A DNA stretch of 64,000 nt from a bacterium (GTDB lineage Bacteria > Actinomycetota > Acidimicrobiia > Spongiisociales > ZC4RG35), in contig JAPPFD010000007.1 in the NCBI GenBank assembly GCA_028823995.1, positions 26,278 through 90,277 of the forward strand, written 5' to 3'. The notes beneath the pieces are model-generated. The model was given only the letters and a program-made list of their open reading frames with translations. It had not been told where the DNA came from and ran no database searches. Made by a program: the position numbers and the translations under genes. Positions within the stretch are counted from its first letter, which is position 1. Each line of letters starts with the position of its first letter. Below, one piece after another: positions 1-9,017 of the stretch.

Positions 1-570
1 CCTGCGGAGAGTCGTTCCCGCCGGTGCGTGGAGGACCACGGGGGCGAAGTTGAGAATGGAGGTCACCCCCAACTTCACCAGCAGGTCGACCGCCCCCTGG
101 GCGGCGGGAGCGGGAGTGGCGATCACACCGATCGACACCCCCTGGGAGCGGACATCCTCGGTCAGGCTGTCGGGGTGGCGGATGACCAGGTCCCCCACAC
201 TCTCTCCGATCTTCCCGGGATCGGTGTCATACACCCCCGCCAGGATCAGCCCTCGACTGGCGAATCCCTGGTAGTGGGCCAGAGCCATCCCGAGGTTTCC
301 CATCCCCACTATGACAATGGTCAGAGGAACGTCGAGGCCCAGGGCGGCGCCGATTTGGGATGCCACCGACTGGATGTCGTACCCCACCCCCCGGCGGCCC
401 TCGCATTCCAGGTACCAGAAGTCCTTCCGCACCTTGGCCGCATTGATGCTGAGGGCCGCGGCGATCTCCCCTGACGACACCGTCTCCTGGTCGACGGGGA
501 GTTGGTCCAGACACCGCAGGTAAAGCGGCAACCGCGAGACCGTGGCGTGAGGGATAGCCGGTCTAGCCAT
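1..570 (-). CDS. rex: Redox-sensing transcriptional repressor Rex (partial, 3' end outside window)
   Basis: Reading from an ATG at 568-570 leftwards gives 190 residues without a stop, so the C-terminus lies beyond the left edge. Residues 1-75 form the winged-helix DNA-binding domain, with the Rex-typical 'VRKDFWYLECEGRRGVGYDV' stretch. A Rossmann NAD(H)-binding domain begins with GMGNLG at 89-94 and continues through 'GVYDTDP' near 112-118. Rex senses the NADH/NAD+ ratio and represses respiratory and fermentative genes when NADH is low. Family members are about 210-250 residues, so only the tail is missing. It is divergent from the flavoprotein gene at 714. Recognition is strong; the target genes cannot be seen here. 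Confidence 0.93.
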   Translation of the reverse strand, partial: MARPAIPHATVSRLPLYLRCLDQLPVDQETVSSGEIAAALSINAAKVRKDFWYLECEGRRGVGYDIQSVASQIGAALGLDVPLTIVIVGMGNLGMALAHYQGFASRGLILAGVYDTDPGKIGESVGDLVIRHPDSLTEDVRSQGVSIGVIATPAPAAQGAVDLLVKLGVTSILNFAPVVLHAPAGTTLRR

Positions 571-713
571 CCCCGAAATCCTACACCTGGCCGCCCTGCC
601 GGGATCCCCCCTCCGTCCGCCCCGGGCGTACGCAACCGGGAGGAGATGGGATGGACGCCAACCCCCGCGGCGACCGGCGGCGGGAGGAGCCCAGGTGAAG
701 GCTATCTTTTGAG

Positions 714-1955
714 ATGATGAACGGCGCTGACGTGTTGGTGGTTGGGGGAGGCCCGGCCGGGTCGGCCGCCGCCTATTGGCTGGCTCGGGACGGACACGCC
801 GTCACGGTCGTGGAGCGCAAGTCCTTTCCCCGCGACAAGACCTGCGGCGACGGTCTGACGCCGCGGGCCGTCTACCAACTCGACGAGATGGGATTCGACT
901 TCTCGGCGCCGGGATTTCACCGTGTGACGGGACTGCGCTCCTATGCCGGAGACAAGCTGATGCTGGAGATGTCCTGGCCCGATCACTCCCGGTTTCCCGA
1001 CTGGGGGGGAGTGATCCGCCGCAGTGAACTCGACCAGCAGGTGGCCGACCTGGCCCGCGGCCAGGGGGTGAGCGTCCTGGAAAATACCGAGGCCCGCCCG
1101 TTGGTGGACAACGGGGCGTTGGAGGGGGTGGAACTGCGCTCCAAGGGGTCGGTGGAAACGGTCAGACCGAGGGTGGTGATCGTGGCCGACGGGGCCCTCA
1201 ACCGGTTCGGGCGTCATCTGGGGGTAACCCGCCGGAAGGACTACCCCCTGGGATTGGCGGCCCGCGGTTATTACCGCAGCCCCCGCTCGTCCGATCCGTT
1301 CCTGGAGAGCCAACTGGACATCCGCGACCGCGCGGGAGCCACCATGCCCGGCTACGGCTGGGTGTTTCCCCTGGGTGACGGGACGGTCAATGTGGGAGTG
1401 GGACTCCTCTCCACGTTCAAGCGGTGGAAGCAGACCAACACCACCAAGATGATGGCGGACTGGGTCGACGCGGCCCCCGGGTACTGGGGACTCTCCGAGG
1501 AGACCCGTCTCACCGATCCGGTGGGCGGCGCCCTGCAGATGTCGTTCTCCCGTTCCCCGCTGGCCGGACCCAACTGGCTGGTGATCGGAGACGCGGCGGC
1601 CGCGATCAACCCTTGGAACGGAGAGGGCATCGCCTACGCCTACGAGACGGGGCGCATCGCCGCGGAACTGGCCGGACAGGCGGTCGCCAACGGGAACTCC
1701 GATGCCCTGTCGCGATACCCCGGTCACCTGGACCGGGAGTACGGCCTCTACTACCGCACGGCGCGCATCTTCGTGAAGCTGATCGGACGCCCGGCGGTGA
1801 TGCGAACCCTCGCCCACACGGGCTTGCGCAACCGTCCCCTCATGGAGTGGACTCTGAAGGTGATGGCGAACCTCCTGGAGGAGGACGAGAGAGGCATCGG
1901 CGAAGAGGTGTTCCGGGCCCTGCAGAGGCTGGCCCGCGCCGTACCGGTAGCCTGA
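714..1955 (+). CDS. Geranylgeranyl reductase family FAD-dependent oxidoreductase
   Basis: 413-residue flavoprotein. An N-terminal dinucleotide-binding motif (VVGGGPAGSAAA, residues about 8-19) is followed by ERKSFPRDKTCGDGL, the FAD-contacting 'R..xxKxCGxg' signature of the geranylgeranyl reductase family. The second FAD motif, VIGDAAAAINPWNGEGI, starts near residue 290. Family members reduce prenyl double bonds (archaeal lipids, chlorophyll side chain, menaquinone) or act as related monooxygenases. In actinomycetes, homologues often sit near respiratory genes and may reduce menaquinone side chains; that role is inferred. ATG codons at 714 and 717 are both possible starts. Gene is divergent from rex across a 143-base gap. 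Confidence 0.85.
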   Translation: MMNGADVLVVGGGPAGSAAAYWLARDGHAVTVVERKSFPRDKTCGDGLTPRAVYQLDEMGFDFSAPGFHRVTGLRSYAGDKLMLEMSWPDHSRFPDWGGVIRRSELDQQVADLARGQGVSVLENTEARPLVDNGALEGVELRSKGSVETVRPRVVIVADGALNRFGRHLGVTRRKDYPLGLAARGYYRSPRSSDPFLESQLDIRDRAGATMPGYGWVFPLGDGTVNVGVGLLSTFKRWKQTNTTKMMADWVDAAPGYWGLSEETRLTDPVGGALQMSFSRSPLAGPNWLVIGDAAAAINPWNGEGIAYAYETGRIAAELAGQAVANGNSDALSRYPGHLDREYGLYYRTARIFVKLIGRPAVMRTLAHTGLRNRPLMEWTLKVMANLLEEDERGIGEEVFRALQRLARAVPVA

Positions 1956-2094
1956 AAAAGGCCTTTTCGGGATTTGGCGGCAGCCAGGCCCGTTAACATG
2001 CGTGCTGGTGGTTCGAGGCGACGCAAGGCGCCGGATCATCGGGTAGTTGCTCAGAACCCTGTTTAACAAGTCGCGGAAGGGCATTGAGGTAACA

Positions 2095-2640
2095 ATGGCA
2101 AGGAAGTACCGGTTGGAACCCGAAGGCGAAGGCCTCTACCGGGTGATCGCTGCGAGAGATTTCAAGACCTCCCGGGGCCAGAGTCCGGAAGTCAAAGAGG
2201 GTGACCGGGGAGGACTGGTCTCCGGACCCTACAACCTGTCCCAGCGGGGACGGTGCTGGATCGAGGAGGGCGCCAAGGTGATCGACCAGGCCAAGGTGTT
2301 GAAGGACGGCTTGGTGATGGAGAACGCCACCGTGAGCGGCCAGGCCGTGGTCACGGACCTGTCCTGGGTGGCGGGCTCCGCCCAGGTGCAGGACAACGCT
2401 CAGATCCAGGAGGGCGGAGCGGTGCTCGACCAGGCGATAGTGCGGGACGGGGCCACGGTGAGGTCGGCAGGGATCGTGGGCGGACAGGCTGTGGTGGAAC
2501 ACCGGGCAAGGGTGGAGGACGGCGCCATGGTGGGAGACAAGACCCAGGTGGGAGGAAACGCCGTGATCAGCGGCAAGGAGACCGTGGTCACCGGCGACCG
2601 CTACATCATCAAAGGCATCACCAAGACGGAAACCGCATAG
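2095..2640 (+). CDS. Hexapeptide-repeat (left-handed beta-helix) protein, YdcK-like
   Basis: 181 residues, starting at ATG 2095 with GAGG five bases upstream; an upstream in-frame TTG at 2047 has no such site. After a short N-terminal region containing 'LVSGPYNLSQRGRCWI', residues about 60-165 consist of degenerate five/six-residue repeats with hydrophobic positions ([V/A]-x-[D/G]-x-A-x-V), as in left-handed beta-helix folds. The 'NLSQ.G.CW' entry followed by such repeats is characteristic of YdcK-type and phage-tail-associated small repeat proteins. No acyltransferase catalytic histidine is obvious. Function unknown; a structural or surface role is a guess. Confidence 0.7.
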   Translation: MARKYRLEPEGEGLYRVIAARDFKTSRGQSPEVKEGDRGGLVSGPYNLSQRGRCWIEEGAKVIDQAKVLKDGLVMENATVSGQAVVTDLSWVAGSAQVQDNAQIQEGGAVLDQAIVRDGATVRSAGIVGGQAVVEHRARVEDGAMVGDKTQVGGNAVISGKETVVTGDRYIIKGITKTETA

Positions 2641-3027
2641 AGGGACCAGGCGCTGGGCGAAACCCGGTCCCCGCAGCCTGAAGCCCAGCCTCGTCACCGG
2701 TCCCGGCGAAAGTCGCGAAAAAACTCCCCTTTCAGGGCCCACCCCCGCCTCCACCGCGCCGTGGGTCTGTGAGTGTTCAGCCCAGCCGAGGGCAGGGCTT
2801 GACTCTTCAGACCGGATGATCCCTTGCGCGGCCCGTGTGACGTCCGACGGGCCGGTTCGGTGCTTGGCTCCTATTCACTATGAGACATCGGTGTGACAAA
2901 AACCGAACTTCCGGCAGGGTATTTTGACAACCGGCGACAAAACCGACGCCCAGGGGTCGACACCACGGCGCGCCGGAACACCGCGGGGCCGCCCTCCAGC
3001 CGCGAAGGAACCGGCCGTTCCGCTAGC
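2641..3027. other. Intergenic stretch between convergent genes
   Basis: 387 bases between the stops of the repeat protein and the VWA lipoprotein. No convincing coding frame was found. The only structure noted is a hairpin with 7-base perfect arms (GGCCCGT / ACGGGCC) at 2830-2853, without a T-tract. It could act as a bidirectional terminator. Confidence 0.4.
2830..2853. terminator. Hairpin between convergent genes, possible bidirectional terminator
   Basis: Arms GGCCCGT (2830-2836) and ACGGGCC (2847-2853) flank a 10-base loop. It is placed between two convergent stop codons. No U-tract follows on either strand, so terminator function is uncertain. Confidence 0.3.
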
Positions 3028-5136
3028 TCAGGGGAGTTGGCAGGCCACCCCACTCGGATAGTCGAGGCCGAGAGAAGCCTGCAACGTCACCGACTCATCC
3101 ACACCGACGTCGCCGTCCAAGATCAGCAGCACCGACCCGTCTTCGTTGGTGTGCACGTACAGGGGCGGGTGCGATTCGCTCTCCACCTTGAACCGGTATC
3201 CGGGCTCCAGAGCCGTGGCGTAGGTGTAGCCCTCCACCGGACACCCGATGCTCGAATCCGGCCACGTCCGGCTCTCGGCCTCCACCACCTCCAGCTTGGT
3301 GCTGGAGACACCCAGCCAATCGGCGAGGAACTCCACGGCCAGGTTCTGCATGCACTCGAGAGGCGAGCACCCGGGCCCGGCGTCGGTGGCTGCGGCTATT
3401 TCCTCGGCCCAAGCGGTGAGGACCGCGAATTCTGCGACATCGGCGTCATCGGGCGCCAGCCTCAACACCCGGACTGCCTCGGCGGCGACATCGCCGAGGC
3501 TGCTGTCCTGGGCCCAGTAGCTCTGGCGGAGGACCTCAGCGTACTCTGCCACCACGGCCGCCAACTGGAAACTCGAGGAGGTCTCCTCGAAGTCCGCCAC
3601 CAGTTCGCTCCGGAGGAACGACCTGTCGATCTCGCGGACCTCCCCGGTGTCGGGGTCCTCGTAACGAAGGTAGACGGTACCCAGAGCGCCGTCCGCTTCG
3701 TCGAACAGCTTCATCTCGTACAAGGCAGTCACGCTGTGGCCCGCCCCCACCTCGCCGGCGTCCACGGTGTCGTCACGGAACTCCTCGTCCCTGACCGCCC
3801 GGTTCTCGTACCCCAACAGCCGCCAACTCCTGACCACCTCCGGGTTGAAATCCACCTGCACCTTGGTGTCCCGGGCGATGTTCTGTAGGGTGCCCACCAG
3901 GTTGTCGACGAACAGACGTCGCGCCTCTCTCAGGGTGTCCACGTAGTGATAGGTGCCGTCCCCGTCGTTGGCGAGTTGCTCCATGAGGACGTCGTTGAAG
4001 TTCCCCATCCCGAATCCGACGGTGGTGAGGGTCACCCCCTGGTCGACATACGACCTGATCTCCCGGAGGATGGAGTCGGCTCCAGTCATGCCCACGTTGG
4101 CGACGCCGTCGGAGAGCAGCAGCACGCGGGTCACCCGTCCCGGCTGGACGCGCTCTGCAGCCATCTGGTAGGCCAGCCTCAGCCCCTCCTCCGCGTAGGT
4201 AGACCCGCCCGGTTGCAGGGCGTCAATGGCCCGGGTGATCGACTGCTTTTCTCCGCCATCGGTCGGTTCCAGAAGCACCTGCCCTCTGGACCCGTAAATC
4301 ACGATGCCCACCTCGTCTGTTGGACGAAGTTGGTCGACCAGCAATGCCAGCGACTCCTTCACCAGGCCAAGCCGGTCTCCGCGGTTCATGGAACCGGACA
4401 CGTCGATGGCGAACACCAGCGTGGCGTCCTTGCGCTCCTCCTCGGGGATGGCCTTGCCCTGCAGCCCCACTCTCAGGAGCCAGTGCCGCTCGGTTCCGAA
4501 GCGCGACGGCGAGCCCTCCATGTGTATCGCGAAGGCCCCTTCGGAGGGTGCCTCGTAGCCGTAGTCGAAGTAGTTGACGAACTCCTCCACCCGCACCGAG
4601 GCCGGGTCGGGCAGGTGGCCGTCCTGCACGAAGAAGCGGGCCACCGTGTACGACCCGGTGTCCACATCTATGGCGAAGGTGGAAAGGTGGTCGTCCTCGG
4701 TGTCGACGAAGGGGTTGACCCCGTAGTGTTCGAAGAAGGTCAGGTCGTAGGGCTCGTCGTTGACCGTCGCCGAGCCCCCGATCCGATTGAAACCCTCGTC
4801 CTCCGATGCCTCGAACGCCGCCGCACTGGCTGCCGCCGCCTCCGCTTGCGGCGCGGCGGTCACTAACGCCGCTGCGGTGGTTGCAGACGCTACCGCTGCT
4901 GCTGCGGTGTCCTCATCCAGCCTTCTGTTCTTCGCCTCCGCTTCAGCGGCCATGACTTCTTCCGCGGCATCCATGGCGGACCGGGCCGTTTCCTGGGAAG
5001 CCAGGGTGTTGGGTGGTTTCTGGGTCGATATCCGCGTGGTGTTCGTCACACGCTCGTCTCCGGTGTCGCCGGCACAGGCCGCGGCAGCGATCACCAGGAC
5101 CACGACCCAAATCAGTTGTCTGGGTCTGGTAGTCAT
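3028..5136 (-). CDS. VWA domain-containing lipoprotein (YfbK-type)
   Basis: 702 residues from ATG 5136, preceded by AGAGG; a longer reading to 5259 lacks a signal peptide at its start. The N-terminus is a lipoprotein signal with lipobox ending at Cys21 (IAAAAC). An Ala/Glu-rich low-complexity stretch (about 50-110) leads to the YfbK-type N-terminal domain ('DTEDDHLSTFAIDVDTGSYT', 'EEFVNYFDYGY'). A VWA domain carries the metal-ion-dependent adhesion motif D245-x-S-x-S, then a DUF3520-like C-terminal region. The last 100 residues (from 'CSPLECMQNLAVEFLADWLG') are an extra cysteine-containing module. Predicted outer-face membrane-anchored, Mg2+-binding protein of unknown partner. Confidence 0.85.
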   Translation of the reverse strand: MTTRPRQLIWVVVLVIAAAACAGDTGDERVTNTTRISTQKPPNTLASQETARSAMDAAEEVMAAEAEAKNRRLDEDTAAAAVASATTAAALVTAAPQAEAAAASAAAFEASEDEGFNRIGGSATVNDEPYDLTFFEHYGVNPFVDTEDDHLSTFAIDVDTGSYTVARFFVQDGHLPDPASVRVEEFVNYFDYGYEAPSEGAFAIHMEGSPSRFGTERHWLLRVGLQGKAIPEEERKDATLVFAIDVSGSMNRGDRLGLVKESLALLVDQLRPTDEVGIVIYGSRGQVLLEPTDGGEKQSITRAIDALQPGGSTYAEEGLRLAYQMAAERVQPGRVTRVLLLSDGVANVGMTGADSILREIRSYVDQGVTLTTVGFGMGNFNDVLMEQLANDGDGTYHYVDTLREARRLFVDNLVGTLQNIARDTKVQVDFNPEVVRSWRLLGYENRAVRDEEFRDDTVDAGEVGAGHSVTALYEMKLFDEADGALGTVYLRYEDPDTGEVREIDRSFLRSELVADFEETSSSFQLAAVVAEYAEVLRQSYWAQDSSLGDVAAEAVRVLRLAPDDADVAEFAVLTAWAEEIAAATDAGPGCSPLECMQNLAVEFLADWLGVSSTKLEVVEAESRTWPDSSIGCPVEGYTYATALEPGYRFKVESESHPPLYVHTNEDGSVLLILDGDVGVDESVTLQASLGLDYPSGVACQLP

Positions 5137-5439
5137 CTTCTTACCTCTTGATTTCAGATCTGTTCGAGTTTGGGATCGGGGAACCGACCCGATGACTTCT
5201 CCCTCAGGGGATCGCCCCCTGGACCGGGAAGCCGGGCCGAGGCCCCTGCATCCGAGCATATGACGTGCACGAACCTATGCAGGCACATAAGGGGGCCAAC
5301 CGGCTGCGGAGAAACCGTCCCTGTCAATACCCCCGATAGCCCACAGGGCTTCCGGTTGATATAAGGAACTAACGGAGACCCGATGGGAGGGAGTCCGTCC
5401 GGCCCCGCCCGTTGATTTGAACTTCTGATTACGTGAGGC
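5137..5439. other. Intergenic region upstream of the VWA lipoprotein gene
   Basis: 303 bases between the amidase stop and the VWA gene start. It should hold the promoter of the VWA gene on the minus strand. I see no small gene or clear inverted repeat, and no -35/-10 pair with correct spacing. Confidence 0.35.
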
Positions 5440-6852
5440 TCACCCGGCAGGCAGCAGGTCGGGGGGATGGCGCTCGTGCCATTCGGTGAGCGACTGGTAG
5501 GCGCGGGCCGCCGCCAGTATTGCGTTCTCCTCGTAGGCCCTGCCCATGAACTTGATCCCGGTGGGCAGACCCTCTTCGGAGAAACCGCTCGGCACGGAGA
5601 CCGCAGGGAGGCCGGCCACGTTCCCGAGCGACATCATCGTGTCTTTCCCGGCGTGCAGGGTGGCGCTGCGGAATCCCTGGTTGACCGGCGTGGCCACCCC
5701 TGAACGGGTGGGCGCCACCAGTGCGTCGAAGGGCGACATCGCCTCCTCGGCGTTCTCGGCCACCAGCCTTCTCAGGCGCAACGCGTTTATGTAGTCCTTG
5801 GCCAGCACCGTGACCCGGGGATAGGCGCCGAACCGGTCTTCAGGCGCGGTCAGTTCCGCCAACTTCCCGCTGTCCACGATCTCCTCGAAGGCGCTTGCGG
5901 CCTCGGCGAACAGGATGACCTGGAGGATCTCCTCGTGCGGCAGGTCGGAGAACCTCATCTCCTCGATGTCCGCCACCTCTGCCAGCACGTCGAGAGCCCG
6001 CTCGAAGTTGGTACGGGTCGGCTCGTCCACGTGGTCAGTCACGTTCTCCATCATCCCGAACCGGAAACGGCGCGACCCGACGTCGGAGTCGTCGTAGGCG
6101 AAGCTGTGACTCGTGGTGGTCGGGTCCTTCGGATCCCGCCCGGAGATGGCCTCCAGGACCAGGCCGCAGTCATCGGCGGTGAGGCACATCGGCCCCAGCT
6201 TGTCCAGGGTCCAGGAGAGGGCCATGGCGCCGAACCGGCTCACCCGCCCGTAGGTGGGACGAAGGCCCGCCACACCGCAATTGCTGGAAGGCGACATGAT
6301 GGAACCGCCCGTCTCGGAGCCGATCGCAAACGGGACCAGGCCCGCCCCGGTCGCCGCGCCGGACCCGGTGGACGATCCGCCGCTCCACCGGTTCTTGTCC
6401 CAGGGGGTGATGCCCGGACCGGTGAAGGAGGCATTGGGTTGCCAGTAGCCGCCGCCCCCGGCCAACTCCACCATGGCCAGCTTGGCCGCCAGCACCGCGC
6501 CGGCCGCCCCCAGCCTCTCCACAACCGTGGCGTCGTAGTCGAAGACCTGGTTGCGAAACGGCGCCGCGCCCCAGGTGGTGGGGATGCCGTCCTTGGTGGC
6601 CAGCAGGTCCTTCACCCCGTAGGGAATGCCATGCAGAGGGCCCCTGTACCGACCCGATGAGATCTCCTGCTCGGCGCGTCTCGCCTCCCGGATCGCTCTC
6701 TCGCGGGTCACCGTCACCACCGCGTTGTAGTCGCCTCCCAGCCTCTCCAACCGGTCCAGGAAGACCTCGGCCAACTCCGTCGGCGACACCTCCCGGCCCC
6801 GGATCAGGCCGCCGAGTTGGCGGATGCTCTTGAAGACCAAGCTGTCGGACAA
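5440..6852 (-). CDS. Amidase (amidase-signature family, GatA/AtzE-like)
   Basis: 470 residues from a TTG at 6852, five bases after the stop of the small upstream gene and with GAGGG ahead; an ATG at 6906 would overlap that gene by 50 bases. The amidase signature is complete: Lys81 (GVKDL), cis-Ser160 in GGSSTGSG and the Ser184 nucleophile in ETGGSI, with the 24-residue spacing expected of this Ser-Ser-Lys triad. The enzyme hydrolyses a C-N amide bond; the substrate is unknown. Coupling to a 69-residue GatC/AtzG-like protein argues for a two-subunit hydrolase rather than a stand-alone one. A true GatA is less likely because gatB is absent nearby. Confidence 0.88.
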   Translation of the reverse strand: MSDSLVFKSIRQLGGLIRGREVSPTELAEVFLDRLERLGGDYNAVVTVTRERAIREARRAEQEISSGRYRGPLHGIPYGVKDLLATKDGIPTTWGAAPFRNQVFDYDATVVERLGAAGAVLAAKLAMVELAGGGGYWQPNASFTGPGITPWDKNRWSGGSSTGSGAATGAGLVPFAIGSETGGSIMSPSSNCGVAGLRPTYGRVSRFGAMALSWTLDKLGPMCLTADDCGLVLEAISGRDPKDPTTTSHSFAYDDSDVGSRRFRFGMMENVTDHVDEPTRTNFERALDVLAEVADIEEMRFSDLPHEEILQVILFAEAASAFEEIVDSGKLAELTAPEDRFGAYPRVTVLAKDYINALRLRRLVAENAEEAMSPFDALVAPTRSGVATPVNQGFRSATLHAGKDTMMSLGNVAGLPAVSVPSGFSEEGLPTGIKFMGRAYEENAILAAARAYQSLTEWHERHPPDLLPAG

Positions 6853-6856
6853 GACG

Positions 6857-7066
6857 TCAGCCCTCTTCCCGGTAGGGCGCGAACACCGAGAACGGCTCGT
6901 CGCCATTCTCCAGCCTGACGGCGCTCACCGCCTGCGACGCCCGGACGATGGTCTCCACGCCCGTCCGCACCCCCTCCAGTTGCTCCTCGTCCAAGCGGTC
7001 CCCGTAGAGGCGCTTGACGGTGTTGAATCTCTCCTCCACATCCTGATTGGTCGCTTCGTCGTTCAA
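6857..7066 (-). CDS. Small amidase partner, GatC/AtzG-like
   Basis: 69-residue acidic protein directly upstream of, and four bases from, the amidase start. It is rich in helix-forming residues (NQDVEERFNTVKRLYGDRLDEEQLEGV) and ends with 'SVRLENGDEPFSVFAPYREEG'-type wording (residues about 49-69), typical of small proteins paired with amidases. In the AtzE-AtzG pair the small partner is required for folding and activity; by analogy this would be a structural subunit. Assignment rests on size, context and C-terminal wording, not on a catalytic motif. Confidence 0.65.
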   Translation of the reverse strand: MNDEATNQDVEERFNTVKRLYGDRLDEEQLEGVRTGVETIVRASQAVSAVRLENGDEPFSVFAPYREEG

Positions 7067-7185
7067 GATTGTCCTCCGCTTCTCGCCTGCCTGATCCTGT
7101 CCCGATCCGGCTCTCGCCCAGCCTCAACTGCCCGTCACAATAGCAAGCGGCCGACCCGGTGAATACCCGCAGGCCGTTTGGGCTT

Positions 7186-7563
7186 TCAGTCGGTGACGTA
7201 GGTGTGGGTGATTACCTCCCACACGTGGCCGTCCTCGCAGTCGAAGTAAAACCCTCGTCCCCCGTGATGGTGGTTGATCCTGCCGTCCGCACGGGAACGG
7301 GGGCCGCTCCCGAAGGGTACGCCCTCGTCCTTGATCCGTCCGAGCACCGCATCGAACTCCTTGTCGGAGGCCAGGAAGGCGTAGTGGTTGGACTGGGGGT
7401 TGTCCGAGTCGTCGAAGTCAAGCGTGAAAGTGTCGTTGACCTTGACCGGGGCGAAGTGTCCCCAGGTCCCCCGGTATTCGACCCCGAAGATGCGGGCGAT
7501 GAACTTGGCGGATTTCACCTTGTCGTGGGCGGGCACGATCGTATGGTCCAGCTGCAGAGCCAT
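7186..7563 (-). CDS. VOC (glyoxalase/bleomycin resistance) superfamily protein
   Basis: 125 residues starting MALQLDHTIVPAHDKVKSAKFIARIFGVEY. The first ATG in good position is at 7563 (GGAGAGGAGG-like purines upstream); an extension to 7746 would overlap the divergent amidohydrolase. The paired beta-alpha-beta-beta-beta pattern of the vicinal oxygen chelate fold is visible. Candidate metal ligands are His7 in 'LDHTIV', the His in 'NHYAFLASD' and the Glu in 'HVWEVITHTY' near the C-terminus. Such proteins are lyases, dioxygenases or drug-binding proteins; the substrate cannot be named. Confidence 0.8.
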   Translation of the reverse strand: MALQLDHTIVPAHDKVKSAKFIARIFGVEYRGTWGHFAPVKVNDTFTLDFDDSDNPQSNHYAFLASDKEFDAVLGRIKDEGVPFGSGPRSRADGRINHHHGGRGFYFDCEDGHVWEVITHTYVTD

Positions 7564-7757
7564 GGCGAACCTCCTCTCCCCCACCACTCTACCCCCGGCT
7601 CGAACGCCAAGGCAGGGGGCCCTGACCCGATGCCATCGGAGCCGAGAGCCCGTGTGGGGCCGGGGATCCCGGAGGCCCTGTGACCAGCGCCGAAGCCCGC
7701 GGGCAGGTACCATGCCGAGAAAGCGCCAGATACCGACACAACGCACAGGGAGAAGCC

Positions 7758-9017
7758 GTGGGCAAGGCGCAGACAGTTATCCGGGCCAAGGCCCTCCTGG
7801 ACGGCACCGGGGCTCCGCCCGTCCGTAACGCGGTTGTGGTCGTGGAGGGGTCCCGTATCGTGGCCGCGGGCTCACAGGAGGCCGTCGAAGCGCCCCGGGG
7901 GTCCGACGTGCGGGAACTGGACTTTCCCGAGGGGTATCTCCTGCCGGGTCTCATCGACGCCCACACCCATCTCATGTTCGGCGCCGGGGAGGCCACCTAC
8001 GAGGAGGTCATCGAGCGGGACACCGACGAGATCATGCTGCTGCGCGCCGCTCGCAACGCCCACATCCACCTCAACGCCGGCGTAACGACCCTCCGGGACT
8101 GCGGCGCCCGCAACCAGGTCACCTTCGACCTGCGCCGGGGAGTCGACCAGGGCCTGGCCCTGGCGCCCAGACTGCTCCTCAGCGGCCGCCCGGTGACGGT
8201 CCAAAAGGGCCACTTCTGGTGGTGCAACGGAGAGGCAGAAGGAGTGCACGGCGTCCGTAAGGCGGTGCGCCGACTGGTCGAGGACGGCGCCGACTTCATC
8301 AAGATCATGGCCTCGGGCGGCGGCACGGCCGGCACCGACAACCGCCGGCCCTCCTTCAGCGTGGAGGAGCTGAGGGCGATCGTGGACGAGGCCCACAACC
8401 AGGGCGTTCCCACCACCGCCCACTGCATCGCCACCCAAAGCATCGCCAACGCCCTGGACGCGGGCGTCGACTCCATCGAGCACGCCACCTTCATAGAGCC
8501 CGACGGCTCCTATGTCTTCAACCCGCACCTCGCCGAACGCATCGCCAGCCAGGGCGTCAGGATCAGCCCCACCGTCCAGACCGGCTACCGGCGTCGGGAG
8601 AAGCTCCTGGCGATGCGGGAGGAGGGCCATGCCCTGACGCCCGAGGACAGGATGCGCCTGGAAGACCTCCAGATCAAGTGCGAGCGGCAGGTGGAGTTCC
8701 TGGGGAGGCTGTGGTCGGAGTGGGGGATCACAATCGTGGCCGGCACCGACGCCATCTCCAGCTTCGGCGACTACTGCCTGGGGCTGGAACTCCAGGTAGA
8801 GGCAGGGATGAGCACCGCCGAGGTGATCCGCTCCGCCACCGGGGTGGCCGCGCAGGCAGTCGGCCTCGACCATCTGGTGGGGACTTTGGAGCCGGGCAAG
8901 GAGGCGGACCTGATCGTTGTGGACCGGGACCCCCTGGCGGACATCCGGGCTCTGCGGTCCATGCGGATGGTCATGCAGCGGGGAGGCGTCGTCCCGCCGC
9001 CGCTGGCCATGGGCTAG
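7758..9017 (+). CDS. Amidohydrolase family protein (imidazolonepropionase/prolidase-like)
   Basis: 419 residues from GTG 7758, with AGGGAGAA seven bases upstream; an in-frame GTG at 7680 would add an unlikely N-terminus. The TIM-barrel metallohydrolase signature is present: H69-x-H71 (IDAHTHLMF), a Lys in [11 protein letters not shown] that can be carboxylated, His in TTAHC, His in SIEHATF, and the catalytic Asp in VAGTDAISS. The C-terminus has the family ending '[16 protein letters not shown]'. It would hydrolyse a cyclic amide, dipeptide or similar bond in the cytoplasm. Its stop codon overlaps the convergent enolase-family gene. Confidence 0.88.
   Translation: MGKAQTVIRAKALLDGTGAPPVRNAVVVVEGSRIVAAGSQEAVEAPRGSDVRELDFPEGYLLPGLIDAHTHLMFGAGEATYEEVIERDTDEIMLLRAARNAHIHLNAGVTTLRDCGARNQVTFDLRRGVDQGLALAPRLLLSGRPVTVQKGHFWWCNGEAEGVHGVRKAVRRLVEDGADFIKIMASGGGTAGTDNRRPSFSVEELRAIVDEAHNQGVPTTAHCIATQSIANALDAGVDSIEHATFIEPDGSYVFNPHLAERIASQGVRISPTVQTGYRRREKLLAMREEGHALTPEDRMRLEDLQIKCERQVEFLGRLWSEWGITIVAGTDAISSFGDYCLGLELQVEAGMSTAEVIRSATGVAAQAVGLDHLVGTLEPGKEADLIVVDRDPLADIRALRSMRMVMQRGGVVPPPLAMG

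Noticed and set aside
1956..1972. AAAAGGCCTTTT palindrome after the flavoprotein gene, as terminator
   Set aside because: A 12-base palindrome without loop or T-tract; too weak to call.
5405..5440. Possible tRNA T-arm-like stretch (GTTCAAATC on minus strand)
   Set aside because: The flanking bases cannot form a T stem and there is no cloverleaf around it.
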